Assembly: GCA_018398765.1 (NCBI GenBank)
Contig: JAHBMJ010002929.1
Span: 70,859-88,276, forward strand
Source: Chromera velia
Taxonomy: Eukaryota; Sar; Chromeraceae
DNA: 17,418 nucleotides
Direction of reading: 5' to 3'
In this document: piece by piece, positions 1 to 8,350 of the stretch
Numbering within the stretch: the first letter of the stretch is position 1
Layout of the letters: every line of letters starts with the position of its first letter
Notes under the pieces: model-generated
What the model was told of the DNA's origin: nothing
Seen by the model: the letters and a program-made list of their open reading frames with translations, nothing else
Databases searched by the model: none
Made by a program: the position numbers and the translations under genes

Positions 1-1
1 C

Positions 2-748
2 TTCCCCGAGAAGGTCGTGGCTCAGGTCGTCAAGAGGGCAAGGGGAGAGGTTGCAGGAGAGAGCGCTGCGGTGCTCTCGGACAGCGCTGCCGGGGAGTCA
101 CCCACAGCCAGCGCCGCCACAGCAGCGGACTCACGGACACCCGCCGCCACCCCCGCAGCTGATGCCGCGCCGCCCTCTGCCAATGGCGACGCCGCCGCCC
201 CTGCCGACTCCCCCGTTCCCCCCGAGGCGCAATCCACCGTCTCCTCCAACGTCCCCGTGCAGGCAGCGGGAGGAGAGGGGGAACAGCACCCACCTCAGCA
301 GAATGGGGGGGAGAAGAGGATAGTCAAGCCGGCCGACACTTCCGGTGTCACAGCACCAGGGAGCGCCGCCGCACAGGAGGACCAGGCGAGGGGTGGGGGT
401 GGTGAGGATGTGTGGGTCCCTTCGGAGTCCTGGTACAAAGAGTGGCAGGAGAAGTTACCCCTGCAGACTGTCACCAGGTTGGTTGAGTGTCTGTTACCGA
501 GGGTGGAGAGAGAGTGCCACGAGAAGAGCATGACGAACCAGAGCGAGGTCGTCGGATTCCTCCAACGGACCACGATGGTTGGGCTCCTCCCAGTGCCCCA
601 CCCGATCATCATCAGAAACTACCAACCGAATGCCTATACGGCCCTCTGGTTCACCTCGTTCATGTGGGGAGTGATCTTCGCGAGGTCCCAGTCCCTTGCG
701 TTGTATGACTGGAGGAGGGTCAGGTTGATTGTGATCAACAATGTGTGA
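2..748 (+). CDS. HID1: HID1-family protein, C-terminal part (partial at 5' end)
   Basis: This is the last exon, or last part, of a HID1-like gene. The frame is open from base 2 and ends at TGA 746-748, so the true start lies upstream; the GTG at 17 is only an in-frame codon. About 130 residues of Ala/Pro/Gly/Ser-rich, probably disordered sequence come first. They are followed by a conserved block of about 110 residues with WYKEWQEKLPLQT, GLLPVPHPIIIRNYQ and WFTSFMWGVIFAR, which matches the C-terminal signature of HID1 proteins. HID1 proteins are peripheral Golgi/trans-Golgi proteins needed for secretory or dense-core vesicle biogenesis in animals; the role in this organism is inferred from homology. 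The protein ends in VRLIVINNV, like the short strand that closes other family members. The low-complexity insertion before the conserved block is not something I recall from animal homologues. Confidence 0.85.
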   Translation, partial: FPEKVVAQVVKRARGEVAGESAAVLSDSAAGESPTASAATAADSRTPAATPAADAAPPSANGDAAAPADSPVPPEAQSTVSSNVPVQAAGGEGEQHPPQQNGGEKRIVKPADTSGVTAPGSAAAQEDQARGGGGEDVWVPSESWYKEWQEKLPLQTVTRLVECLLPRVERECHEKSMTNQSEVVGFLQRTTMVGLLPVPHPIIIRNYQPNAYTALWFTSFMWGVIFARSQSLALYDWRRVRLIVINNV

Positions 749-1552
749 GTGTGTGAGTGAGTGACTTAAGGAGCGAGGGACCATCGATCGCGGGCTCGAG
801 GATTTGAGGGCCTTGGGGGGTTCTGTCTTGTCTTCTCTCTCTCTCTCTCTTTGTTCTTTCTCCCTCCGCCACTTTCTTCTTGTCCCTCCCTGCTTCGGAC
901 GGTCGGTCGTTGTTTCGTTTTTGTGGAAATAATTTCAGAAGGAGGGAGGGAGGAATGAATCAGGGGTATTCGACAGGCCATCCATCCGCATATGGGGGGG
1001 GCGCAGACTGGCTGTCTCTCTGCCTGGTTGTCTGGTTGTCTCTCTAGCTGTCCTTTTCTTTTCTTTTCTTTTGGCGCTTCCCCCCGCATCAATTCTCTTC
1101 CCTCCCCTCTGCTCCTGTGATGAAAGAAAATCTGCTGGCTCGGTTTGGTATGCTTTGGGCACGCTGCAGGCAGGCAGGCAGGTGAGCTTCTTTGTTTCGA
1201 TCAGTCTCGATCAGGCTCATGAGGGTGGTTGGTGTCTGCGTGTGAGTCTGCACGTGAGTGAATATCATGCCACTCGCAGAACGTATTCGGAGAGCGGGGG
1301 GGCCAGTGGTTGAAAGGAGGTTCGGGGCCGCCAAGTAAAGACGGAAGAGTGGGAGGGAAGGAGGGAGCAAGGGAGCGAGAAGGATACAAACGAAAATGAG
1401 TTGGCCACAACTAGATATCCGGGGCCCTGGAGGCTCCTCGATCGATCTAGCTAACATTAATAAACGCGAATTCATGCATGCCTACACAGGATTCTTCTAG
1501 AGATTCTTCTTCATAATATTAAAAAGAAAAGAATGTGTGTGTGTGTCTGTGT

Positions 1553-1627
<75 letters not shown>

Positions 1628-2008
1628 AGTACTTCAAACTAGGCTAGGAACTAGCTTTCAAATTAAAACAGTGCCACAGGCTAAAGCCTACAAGTCTAGT
1701 AACAAGTACCGTATAAATAAGGAAACTTCAGTATGATCAATTATACTTCTTACTCAGCTTCCTACTAATCTAGCTACTAATCTGTTTACGGTCGATCGGA
1801 GTTCACAGTGACACAAATATGTATGATCGAACTAGTATATGACTAGACTGTATATGAACCTAATTACTGGCCTACATACAGAAGTAAATAAAAAATATTG
1901 AAATCAAAGTTCATACAATACACAGCCTAACAATGAGTACTAGAATGAGTAATTTAATATAATTACTAGCATAATTATCACAACTTATACAAAGATTTGT
2001 GCTCAGTC
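749..2008. other. Gene-free region downstream of HID1
   Basis: I find no convincing gene on either strand. The first half (749-1480) has strand-biased pyrimidine and purine runs, including a CT run near 832-851 and a short CAGG repeat near 1167-1182, and should contain the HID1 3' UTR. After the GT microsatellite, 1627-2008 becomes strikingly AT-rich with many CTAG tetramers and a short direct repeat (CTACTAATCT twice, near 1762-1783). The open frames here have no recognisable motif and are probably compositional. Confidence 0.6.
1534..1626. repeat. GT/TG dinucleotide microsatellite
   Basis: About 90 bases of nearly uninterrupted GT repeat, with a few CT and AT substitutions that keep the dinucleotide phase. 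It sits at the boundary between the mixed-composition HID1 downstream region and the AT-rich stretch before the retrotransposon. Confidence 0.95.
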
Positions 2009-2495
2009 TGATGAGGTATTAAGGGTCAGAGAGGAGGTATTAAGGGTCAGAGAGAAGAGGCGCGGCGCGCGCAGCATCATACCAGTCTAAATCGATCCGC
2101 GCATGCTATCGAGCGCCGTCGAGCGAATTATACATGTCAGCAATACATGCATGAAGCGTTGCATGCGGGAAATTGCAATATACACGTGAACATGCATACA
2201 GAAAGTGCAGAACTGAAAGAGACTGAATGCGAGTGGACAGAAAAGCAAAGAGCATATCATGTATGGGACATACAGACAAGTGTATTACATGAAATACAAC
2301 AGATACAGACAGAGCAGACGTGCACGTGAGCGATCGATCGACCGATCGACCGAGAATTAGAAATACAGATAAAGAGTGTGTATCGAGGTCCGGACTAGAG
2401 AGATCTGTGAACTCGAGACCATTCCCGGAAGACCAGACTTACGAGTATATGTACAAGCGTGGATCTCTGAGCTTAGGTGAGCTAGGGATTCATCA
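2009..2495 (+). repeat. 5' long terminal repeat (487 bp)
   Basis: Direct repeat partner of 9792-10257, bounded by the short inverted ends TGATGA and TCATCA. It aligns to the 3' LTR with 11 substitutions, all transitions, plus one 21-bp tandem duplication near its start (second unit ending near 2054). It also holds a GC-rich block (near 2059-2075) and a cluster of GATCGACC-like palindromic units near 2330-2353. As the upstream LTR it should carry the promoter (U3) and transcription start, but I cannot place the U3/R/U5 borders. Confidence 0.96.
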
Positions 2496-2497
2496 GA

Positions 2498-2508
2498 TGG
2501 TGACAAGG
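2498..2508 (+). other. Candidate primer-binding site
   Basis: TGGTGACAAGG begins two bases after the 5' LTR. LTR-retrotransposon primer-binding sites start with TGG because they pair with the tRNA CCA end. The matching tRNA would end in CCTTGTCACCA. I do not recognise this as the initiator-Met type used by many copia elements, so the primer is unknown. Confidence 0.55.
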
Positions 2509-2637
2509 AAGTGGGGTCTTTATTCCATTCGTTGTCTTCTTCTTTGAAAACGAACTACATCTGCGTTGAGGTGTGTGGTGCGTATGCAAGCTTGAACGTT
2601 TCCGTCCTTCGATTTCTCAGACTATCTAAACTCAACA

Positions 2638-3525
2638 ATGGTTCTCTTCTCTCCTCAGCAGGTAGACGTCAATGCAGACTTCGGGGATCAGGTCGCGGCA
2701 ATGTTCCCCGGCCTCAAAATCCACCTTACCGAGAAGGTGGAACTGCAGGCTATCGACCCCGAGTCCCAGATCAACGACCCAACTGACCAGCAGGTCGCGA
2801 ACCTCTCCTTTGAGCACCCTGACCGGATGGTAAAGAGCTCCATCTTCAAGTTCCTCTACGAGGACAAGAAAAAAACCCTTGAGCACGTCTACAACGAGAC
2901 ACTTCAAGGTAGAAAGGTAGATGGAAAGGATCCACTGACCTTGAAGTCGCTGATGCTGTTCCTGAAGATGGCGGTGGACATCCTGGGTCTGGACACTAAC
3001 CTTCTGAACAAGAGCAGCAGCGGCTGCCAACTTTTGCGGAAGTTGATTTACAACTACATCTTGACCACCATCGCCCAGAACATACTCTCCGCCATGGACG
3101 CAGCCTTTGATGGAATCAAAAGCAGCAAGAAATTTAAGCAGGACCCCTTCTGTCTCCTTGCCTACTTAGAGACTCATGGCACGAAGGACCCGTGGAAGAT
3201 CTTCAGATCCAAGAAGAGCGCCTTGTACACCTACATCAACCGCATGAGGCCTCGTGATGTGCCTTTTGCTAACTGGATCCGGGACGCGGAGAAGTTGATG
3301 ATTGAATTGGGTCAGGTGCCTTTGCCTGAAAGAAAGCCTGATGGCACCTTTGAGACCGATGCGTCCTGCCCATCAGGGGAGAGGGGCAAAGTTGTCTACT
3401 ACGATATCACCGCCAGCCCGCCCATCATCACCGAGATTTACATGACTCTAAAGGACAACTGCGGGTCAGAGATGCTTGCAGTCGAGTTGGACAGAGACAT
3501 CGCAGACAGGACACTGTCCTGGTAG
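2638..3525 (+). pseudogene. gag: Retrotransposon Gag (capsid-like) region, ends at a TAG inside the ancestral frame
   Basis: This 295-codon open frame is the first after the 5' LTR and leader, the position of gag. It has no membrane segment and looks largely helical and soluble. A Leu-rich helical stretch (LTLKSLMLFLKMAVDILGL, about residues 101-119) and a following block of about 110 residues (LRKLIYNYILTT, then KSALYTYINRMRP) resemble a retrotransposon capsid, but I recognise no specific family. ATG at 2638 is the first good start after the LTR. The TAG at 3523-3525 is probably a mutation: the same frame continues open, through two further TAGs, into a Gln-rich and RGG-rich tail and on to the intron before protease. 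Gag proteins coat the genomic RNA and form the cytoplasmic particle in which reverse transcription occurs. Confidence 0.75.
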
Positions 3526-4215
3526 GCTCTTCGCGCGATATTTGCGAAGTACTTCACATCTACATTCCCGGATCAGGGGAGAAGGGGGAACAAGGAAGGG
3601 TATATCATGGTTTCCCAGGAAGAGTGGAAACGAATGCAACAGCAGCAGCAGAGGCAACAGCCTCAGTATTCTCAGCATCAACAGATGCAGCAGCAGCAGA
3701 GTTAGAACAGGGGACGGGGAGGAAGAGGGCGTGGAGGATACAGAGGTGGCAGAGGAGGGTACGGACGGGGCGGCAGCAGGTACGGAGGAGGAGGGGACAG
3801 GCGCTTCGGCAGCAATGCCAGCCAGCACTCCTCTCCCTCTTCTAACCGTGGAGGAGGAAACGCAGGGAATCGCCAACAGGGGAGTCGCCAACCCGAGTAG
3901 CAGAGCAAGAACTTCTGGACCGAGAACAACGGTGAGCAAGCCAGCCTCTCTGTTTTTCCTCTTATGGTTCTTAACCTCTTTTTCTTCGCATGCTCCTTTC
4001 TTCCAATTTTGTCTGCTCTGGTCACGTGCGTAGCTCTTCATACTTTGACGAACACAGGCAGTTGCACGCAGATCAGCACTGACACAGAAATGGAAGAACC
4101 ATCCGCAGAGGAAGTCATGTGGCTGTTTGAATTTAATCAGAAGGGTAATACAGAAAAGCATGAAAAGTTCAAGAAATATCGGAAGGATTTTCGCATCCCT
4201 GTCTTGAAGAGAAAG
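3526..4215 (+). pseudogene. gag: Gag C-terminal tail: Gln-rich tract, RGG box, then acidic segment
   Basis: This continues the Gag frame (frame 1) past the TAG at 3523. A stretch of about 35 codons (ALRAIFAKYF onward) leads to a Gln-rich tract from 3637 to 3702. Then come TAG 3703-3705, an Arg/Gly/Tyr-rich segment with at least five RGG triplets (3706 to about 3800), and TAG 3898-3900. A further segment ends in EEVMWLFEFNQKGN and KDFRIPVLKRK at 4215, just before a strong splice donor. RGG boxes bind RNA, so this tail may replace the CCHC zinc knuckle usual in copia Gag; I see no CCHC here. All three TAGs are one transition from CAG. A T-rich stretch at 3932-4057 may be an in-frame intron. Confidence 0.6.
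3932..4057 (+). other. Possible 126-nt intron in the Gag tail
   Basis: The stretch starts GTGAGC and ends ACACAG. It is T-rich, in contrast to the purine-rich coding sequence on both sides, and contains a CTTAAC branch-point-like site near 3970. Its length is a multiple of three and it has no stop in frame, so splicing would not change the frame. If retained it would encode a hydrophobic segment, which could instead be a real membrane-like region. Other AG acceptors are possible (near 4032 or 4071). Confidence 0.45.
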
Positions 4216-4291
4216 GTGAGTAGACTGTCAAAAGAGAAAAAGGTTCGGCCCTGTTTTTCTTCCCTAAGCAGTTTTGCCGTTCTTTTTACAG
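4216..4291 (+). other. Probable 76-nt intron joining gag to pol
   Basis: The donor is AAAG followed by GTGAGT and the acceptor is TTCTTTTTACAG, with a strong pyrimidine tract and a CCTAAG-like branch site upstream of it. The upstream frame (frame 1) reaches the donor at a codon boundary. The downstream pol frame (frame 2) is open from 4292 except for point nonsense codons. Seventy-six nucleotides is one more than a multiple of three, so removal joins the two frames exactly. If retained, frame 1 stops at TAG 4336-4338. This is read from sequence only; no transcript evidence is available. Confidence 0.7.
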
Positions 4292-5386
4292 AGACCGAGG
4301 AGGACAGTGAGGAAGTGAGTGAAAGACACGAAGATTAGAGAGAGTCAAACAGAAGAAATAAATAAGAGAAGTAGAGACACATCAGAAAGGAGAAACACAT
4401 ATACAGACAAGCAAAGGAAGGTGATGGAAAGAGAAGAGAATGACAAGAAGGCTTCACCAAGCAACGCAGAGAAAGAGAAAAGGAAAAAGACGACAAGAAG
4501 AGGGAAGAGACAGCGAAGGAAGAACGAAGAGGAAGATGAGACCCAAAAGACACCGACAGGGGAGAAGAGGGGGGAAGACTTCTCGGCAGAGGACTACGCT
4601 TTCTGGGGAGTCACCAGTGAGAGCGTACAGACAGCCCTGCAGACGGCGGAGGAGAGAGGGACGGTTCTTCTGGGTGAGTCCGAGCTGGTTGGAGTGGTCA
4701 AAGATTCGGGAAGCACTGGAGTGATCACGACGTCGATGGGTTGGTTGAGACTCGCCATGGCATTGTTCCCTTTGTCCACGCTAGGCAGGTGGTTGTGGAA
4801 GCATGACAAAGACAGAGGGCCGAGAATCGGGACAGCAAACGGAACGGTTGGAATTGTTGGGGTTTGGGGGGGAGGCCTTCACCTCACCGATCGTATTTTG
4901 TTGTCTTCACGAATGGTGGTTCTAGATACGGACGCCATCGTTCCTCCCCTGGTCGGGATGAAATTTCTGAAGGCATGGGGGGTAAAAATGGATTATGAGA
5001 CCCTACAGATGAGACTGTGCCTTCCAGATGGGCACAAATGCACCATCAAATGGCAGAAGAAGGGCAGTGGACTCTTGACTCTTCCGGTCAGACCGGAGAG
5101 AGCGTCCCTTGCCGTCTCTGGCAAGCTTGGGGGGAGCAGCCTAGACATCCAAAGTTTGACTGACACAGCAACAGGGGAAGAGGTCGTCGTTCCACGTGAA
5201 GTAATTTTTGGAGAATGGAAGGAGCGGCGTCGGGAGACCGGTGCGTGTGGGAAGAAACTTTGGGCAGGTTGCGTTCAGAAGGAAACACAGGCACGTCAGT
5301 CTGTAGAGAGTCTGGGAGAAGGAATTAAGATGGATGAAGCGTTTGTGGGCTCTTAAAGAAGGAGGACTAAGAGAGTGACTTTTTGA
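4292..5386 (+). pseudogene. pol: Pol: aspartic protease region of the copia element
   Basis: After a Lys/Glu/Arg-rich stretch (about codons 10-90) comes a retropepsin-like domain. DSGS at 4703-4714 is the catalytic D-[ST]-G motif. RIGTANGTVGIVG, about 40 residues later, fits the flap region. VVLDTDAIVPPLVGMKFLKA followed by WGVKMDY corresponds to the family's C-terminal strand and helix (the I-L-G-M-D-x-L-like motif). The enzyme would act as a dimer and cut Gag-Pol inside the particle. The frame is interrupted by TGA 4316-4318 near its start and by TAA 5354-5356 and TGA 5384-5386 at its end, all point changes with the frame continuing beyond. The longest uninterrupted piece is 4319-5356. Confidence 0.75.
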
Positions 5387-6901
5387 GAGACAGTTTCTGG
5401 TCGGTTTCTAGATAAAAAGACCGGGAGGCTGAAAGGGTGGCCCTTCAAAACAGAGTTGAAGGAGCATGCCACCAAGACAAAAGAATGGAAAAAGAGGCGC
5501 GCGAAACATCCTTCCGCTCTTGACATCTCGACGAGTGGCCATAGTCTAGATGAAGGGGGTGTTAGGAGATCGCCGCGTCTGGCAGAGAAGGAACGAGCGT
5601 CGCAGGAGCCTCTACCCAGGCCTTGTAGTCACAGTAGCAGCAGCAGTAGCCGCCAGGTCGACCATTGTGACCCTTCTTTTGCCGATGATCCCTCTTTGAC
5701 ACCTGCAGACAGGATTGAGGACGAAAGAGGAGGAGAGAGTTTAACGGAGCCTAGGGAATCGCTTCAGCAAGTTCAGAATGACAGCTTTCAGTCAGATTCA
5801 AGTGAGATAGAAAAGGCAGAAAGGCAGTCAGAGAATGAACAAATGGAAGGAAAGAAACGAGAAAGATGGAAAGAAAAGGAAGAAAAAAAGAGGAAAAAGA
5901 AGGAAAAGAAAGCGAAGGCTTTGGCTGCCGGGTCCAGAGTGGAGAACGGCAGGGTCTGCAGGGACCACGGATGTAATCCAGGAGAGGGAGGGGGAACGAG
6001 ATCCGGGACAGACAGCAGGGACGACGCACCTGTATCTGAAACAGGAGGGCCCGGGTGCTCACGCAAAAGAGAAAGGATGCGAGTAGAAGGAAAGGAGTTG
6101 GAAGAGCTTGTCCAGAGAGTACACAGGGAGATGGGGCATCTAGGAGGCGCAGCTCTCAGTCGATCGCTTTCAAAGTATATCAAGGGAAGTCGGTTGAGGG
6201 AGGTATATAGAAAGACGATAGAGGGTTGCAAGGAATATGCTCAGGTAAAAGGAGCTCCACACAGGTGGAGAGGATGGACAGCAAGATTGAGGAGAGGGAG
6301 ACCGCTCAAAAGGATTGCAGTTGACCTTCACTTCATTGAAGGGACTCCGATAGTTACCATCATCAATGAATGCACTCGGTGGTTGATGGCGATACCAGTA
6401 GAGGGAGAAGACGCAGCAACGGTATGGAAGGCAGTACAGGATCACTGGATTATGCCTTTTGGCTACCCAGTTGGTCTAAGGTTGTGCTTTAGGACAGATA
6501 ATGGAAGTCACTTCAAGGGGGTGTTTGATCTGCAGTGCAGAATAAGGGGCATCAGTCATGAGTGGACACCGGTGGGTCACCCGCAGTCGATGGGGATCCT
6601 CGAGAACCGCCATTACATTCTGGACACACAGATCACACTTCTTCGTCTTGAAAGAGACATTCCAGAAGAAAATTGGCAAGATGTACTTCCCATGGCAGTG
6701 GCTCTTGTCAACTGCATGCCAGCAGCCAGAGAACCGTATTTGTCTGCGTATAAAAGGATGACGGGGGTTTGCCCAGTCCCAGCTAGCGTTGAAGAGAAGA
6801 GAAGGAGTCATGAGGAGTTCAAGGGAAGGAAGTTTAAGGAGTCAGAGATGGTTCTCTTCCGACACCCTCTCCATCACTACGGGAAGGTGGAGGAAGAATA
6901 G
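5387..6901 (+). pseudogene. pol: Pol: integrase of the copia element
   Basis: The same frame as the protease continues. A linker of about 200 residues (Ser-rich, with RRSPRLAEKER, then a Lys/Glu-rich coil) precedes the integrase. Numbering from ATG 5456, the N-terminal zinc site reads H223-x4-H228 ... C258-x2-Y261, so its last Cys is replaced by Tyr. The catalytic core has D290 (AVDLHF), D348 (FRTDNGSHF) and E383 (GILENRHYIL), with 34 residues between the last two, the DDE signature of retroviral-type integrases. VNCMPAAREPYLSAYKRMTG fits the C-terminal end of the core in copia integrases. Integrase inserts the cDNA into host DNA in the nucleus. The frame is broken by TAG 6899-6901 and continues beyond it. 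Confidence 0.88.
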
Positions 6902-7600
6902 AAGCCAGGTGAGGTTGTGAAGGTCATTTCCCCGACTCTGTTTCGAATCAGACCCATCAGAGAGAGAGACAGGGGGTATGAGTCCTATGAGGTGGATCTT
7001 TTTGTGACGGCCATTCAACCGATGCCTGAAGAATTGCAGCAGGAGCTGAGAAAACCTGGAGGGGTGTTGGAGAATGAACCTTCGGCAGCAGAGAAAGAAA
7101 AGGAGAAAAGAAAGAGATCAGACGGAAAGAAATTTATCATATGGAAGGACGAAAAGACGAAGCAGTTGTTCTTGGGGGAAGTGAAGGAAGAGAAGAGAGG
7201 GCGAGTGACTGTGCAGCATTATGGGTCGTATGGGAAAGGAGCGTTGAGAGATCGGCTTTATCGTCCTGCAGTAAGGAGAAAAGGAGAGAGAGCGGTAATG
7301 TTTACAAATAATACGAAGAAGTACGGGGCAGTGGAGCCAGATCTGTTTGAGGTGGAGAGAGAAGACATCGTGATTGAAGACGCGGAGGTTGAGAAGAATG
7401 GGAGGCTAGGTGAGAGCACGATAAGTACTCTTCTCAGAGAGTATATCGAAGAGAAGGAGTTTGCTTTGTCTACAAAGCCTGAAGACAGAATGTCAGGTTC
7501 CGGCGTCACTTCGTTTCTTGATTCCCTTATTAGTACGTCTTCCTTCTTCTGTTCAGACCAAGAGGTGGGAAGAGTCCTACTGACAGAGACTACGTATTAA
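6902..7600 (+). pseudogene. pol: Pol: linker between integrase and RT, unknown function
   Basis: About 230 codons continue in the pol frame from the TAG at 6899 to the TAA at 7598. The first part (GEVVKVISPTLFRIR, then YESYEVDLFVTAIQPMPEEL) resembles the small beta-rich C-terminal domain of integrases. Next come a Lys/Glu-rich segment and a block with KFIIWKDEKTKQLFLGEVKE and VTVQHYGSYGKGALRDRLYRP, which looks like a small beta-barrel or chromo/SH3-like fold. I do not recognise it with confidence. The end is acidic (DIVIEDAEVEKNG). This extra length is part of why the element exceeds usual copia size. Confidence 0.55.
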
Positions 7601-8350
7601 AAAGTGAAGTACGGGAGCTTGACACTAGAGATGAGAAAGAAGTGTGACGAAGCGAGGAGAGCAGAACTAGCCAAGCTGATGAAGTACGACACCTACGACA
7701 CGGTCAGGAAGGAGAACGTCCCCACAGGAGCAACCGTCCTAGACATGCTGGTGGTAGATACTTTGAAGATGAAAGCAGGAGGAGAGAGAGAGTTTAAGGC
7801 AAGAGCAGTAGCAAGAGGAGACCAGGATCCAAGACAGGGTGTGGAGACCGCCACGTGTGGTTGCCCACCTGATTCTGTTCGTTTCGTTTTGCTTGCAGCA
7901 TTAGCATCCCCAAACTACGGAAAGAACTCAATCGCCTCCGTAGACTGTCAAAACGCCTATCTCCAGGCGAAGCTGAAGTCCCGAGTCCCAGTCTACGTCA
8001 GACCGCCTCCCAGTCATCTCGACAGAAAAGCAGGTTTGCTCTGGAGATTGAAGAAGGCCCTGTATGGTTTGAAGGATGCAGGGAGAGCATTTGAAGACCA
8101 TTTGTGGGAGGTTTTGAGGAAACTAGATTGGGAGCTCAGTCTGTTGAGCGGGGTGTTTTGGAAAAAGAAGGGAGAAAAGGTTGTTGGGTTGCTGAGTCAG
8201 TACGTTGATGATTTGATTATCGTTTCGTTGGAAGGGGACACACAGGAGATGGTGCAAGAAATTGCAAAAGAGGTCTATTGCAAGGAGCCAGAAGTGTTGG
8301 GTCGCTATGTTGGAAGTGATTATGAGGTCCTTTCAGACGGAAGAATCTGA
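7601..8350 (+). pseudogene. pol: Pol: copia-type reverse transcriptase
   Basis: The RVT_2-type (copia) reverse transcriptase is recognisable throughout. Numbering from ATG 7604: FKARAVARGDQ (64-74) is the fingers motif; SVDCQNAYLQA (112-122) holds catalytic D114; VPVYVRPP (128-135) and LKKALYGLKDAGRAFEDHL (149-167) match the family ALYGLKQ region; and YVDDLIIVS (200-208) holds the catalytic YxDD pair. The polymerase would copy the element RNA into cDNA in the particle. Catalytic residues are intact, but the frame is cut by TAA 7598-7600 upstream and TGA 8348-8350 downstream. After the latter it continues with CSQKAYVESI, corresponding to the family LSQxxYxxxIL motif, so the RT end lies in the next segment. 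Confidence 0.93.

Noticed and set aside
17-748. GTG at 17 as the start of the first gene
   Set aside because: The frame is open to the window edge and homology to the HID1 C-terminus implies a much longer protein upstream.
1459-1464. AATAAA as the HID1 polyadenylation signal
   Set aside because: It lies over 700 bases past the stop in AT-rich DNA, and the signal used in this lineage is unknown to me.
1089-1475. Minus-strand open frame of 128 codons in the HID1 downstream region
   Set aside because: No recognisable motif, no splice or promoter support, and it overlaps simple-sequence DNA.
3466-4161. Long minus-strand open frame (231 codons) opposite the Gag tail
   Set aside because: It mirrors the Gln/RGG-rich Gag coding strand, giving Leu/Ser/Pro low complexity, and has no motif; a compositional shadow.
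3964-4338. Separate small + strand gene of 124 codons
   Set aside because: Its ATG lies in a T-rich probable intron and its frame is simply the Gag frame read through to TAG 4336; better explained as Gag tail plus an unspliced intron.
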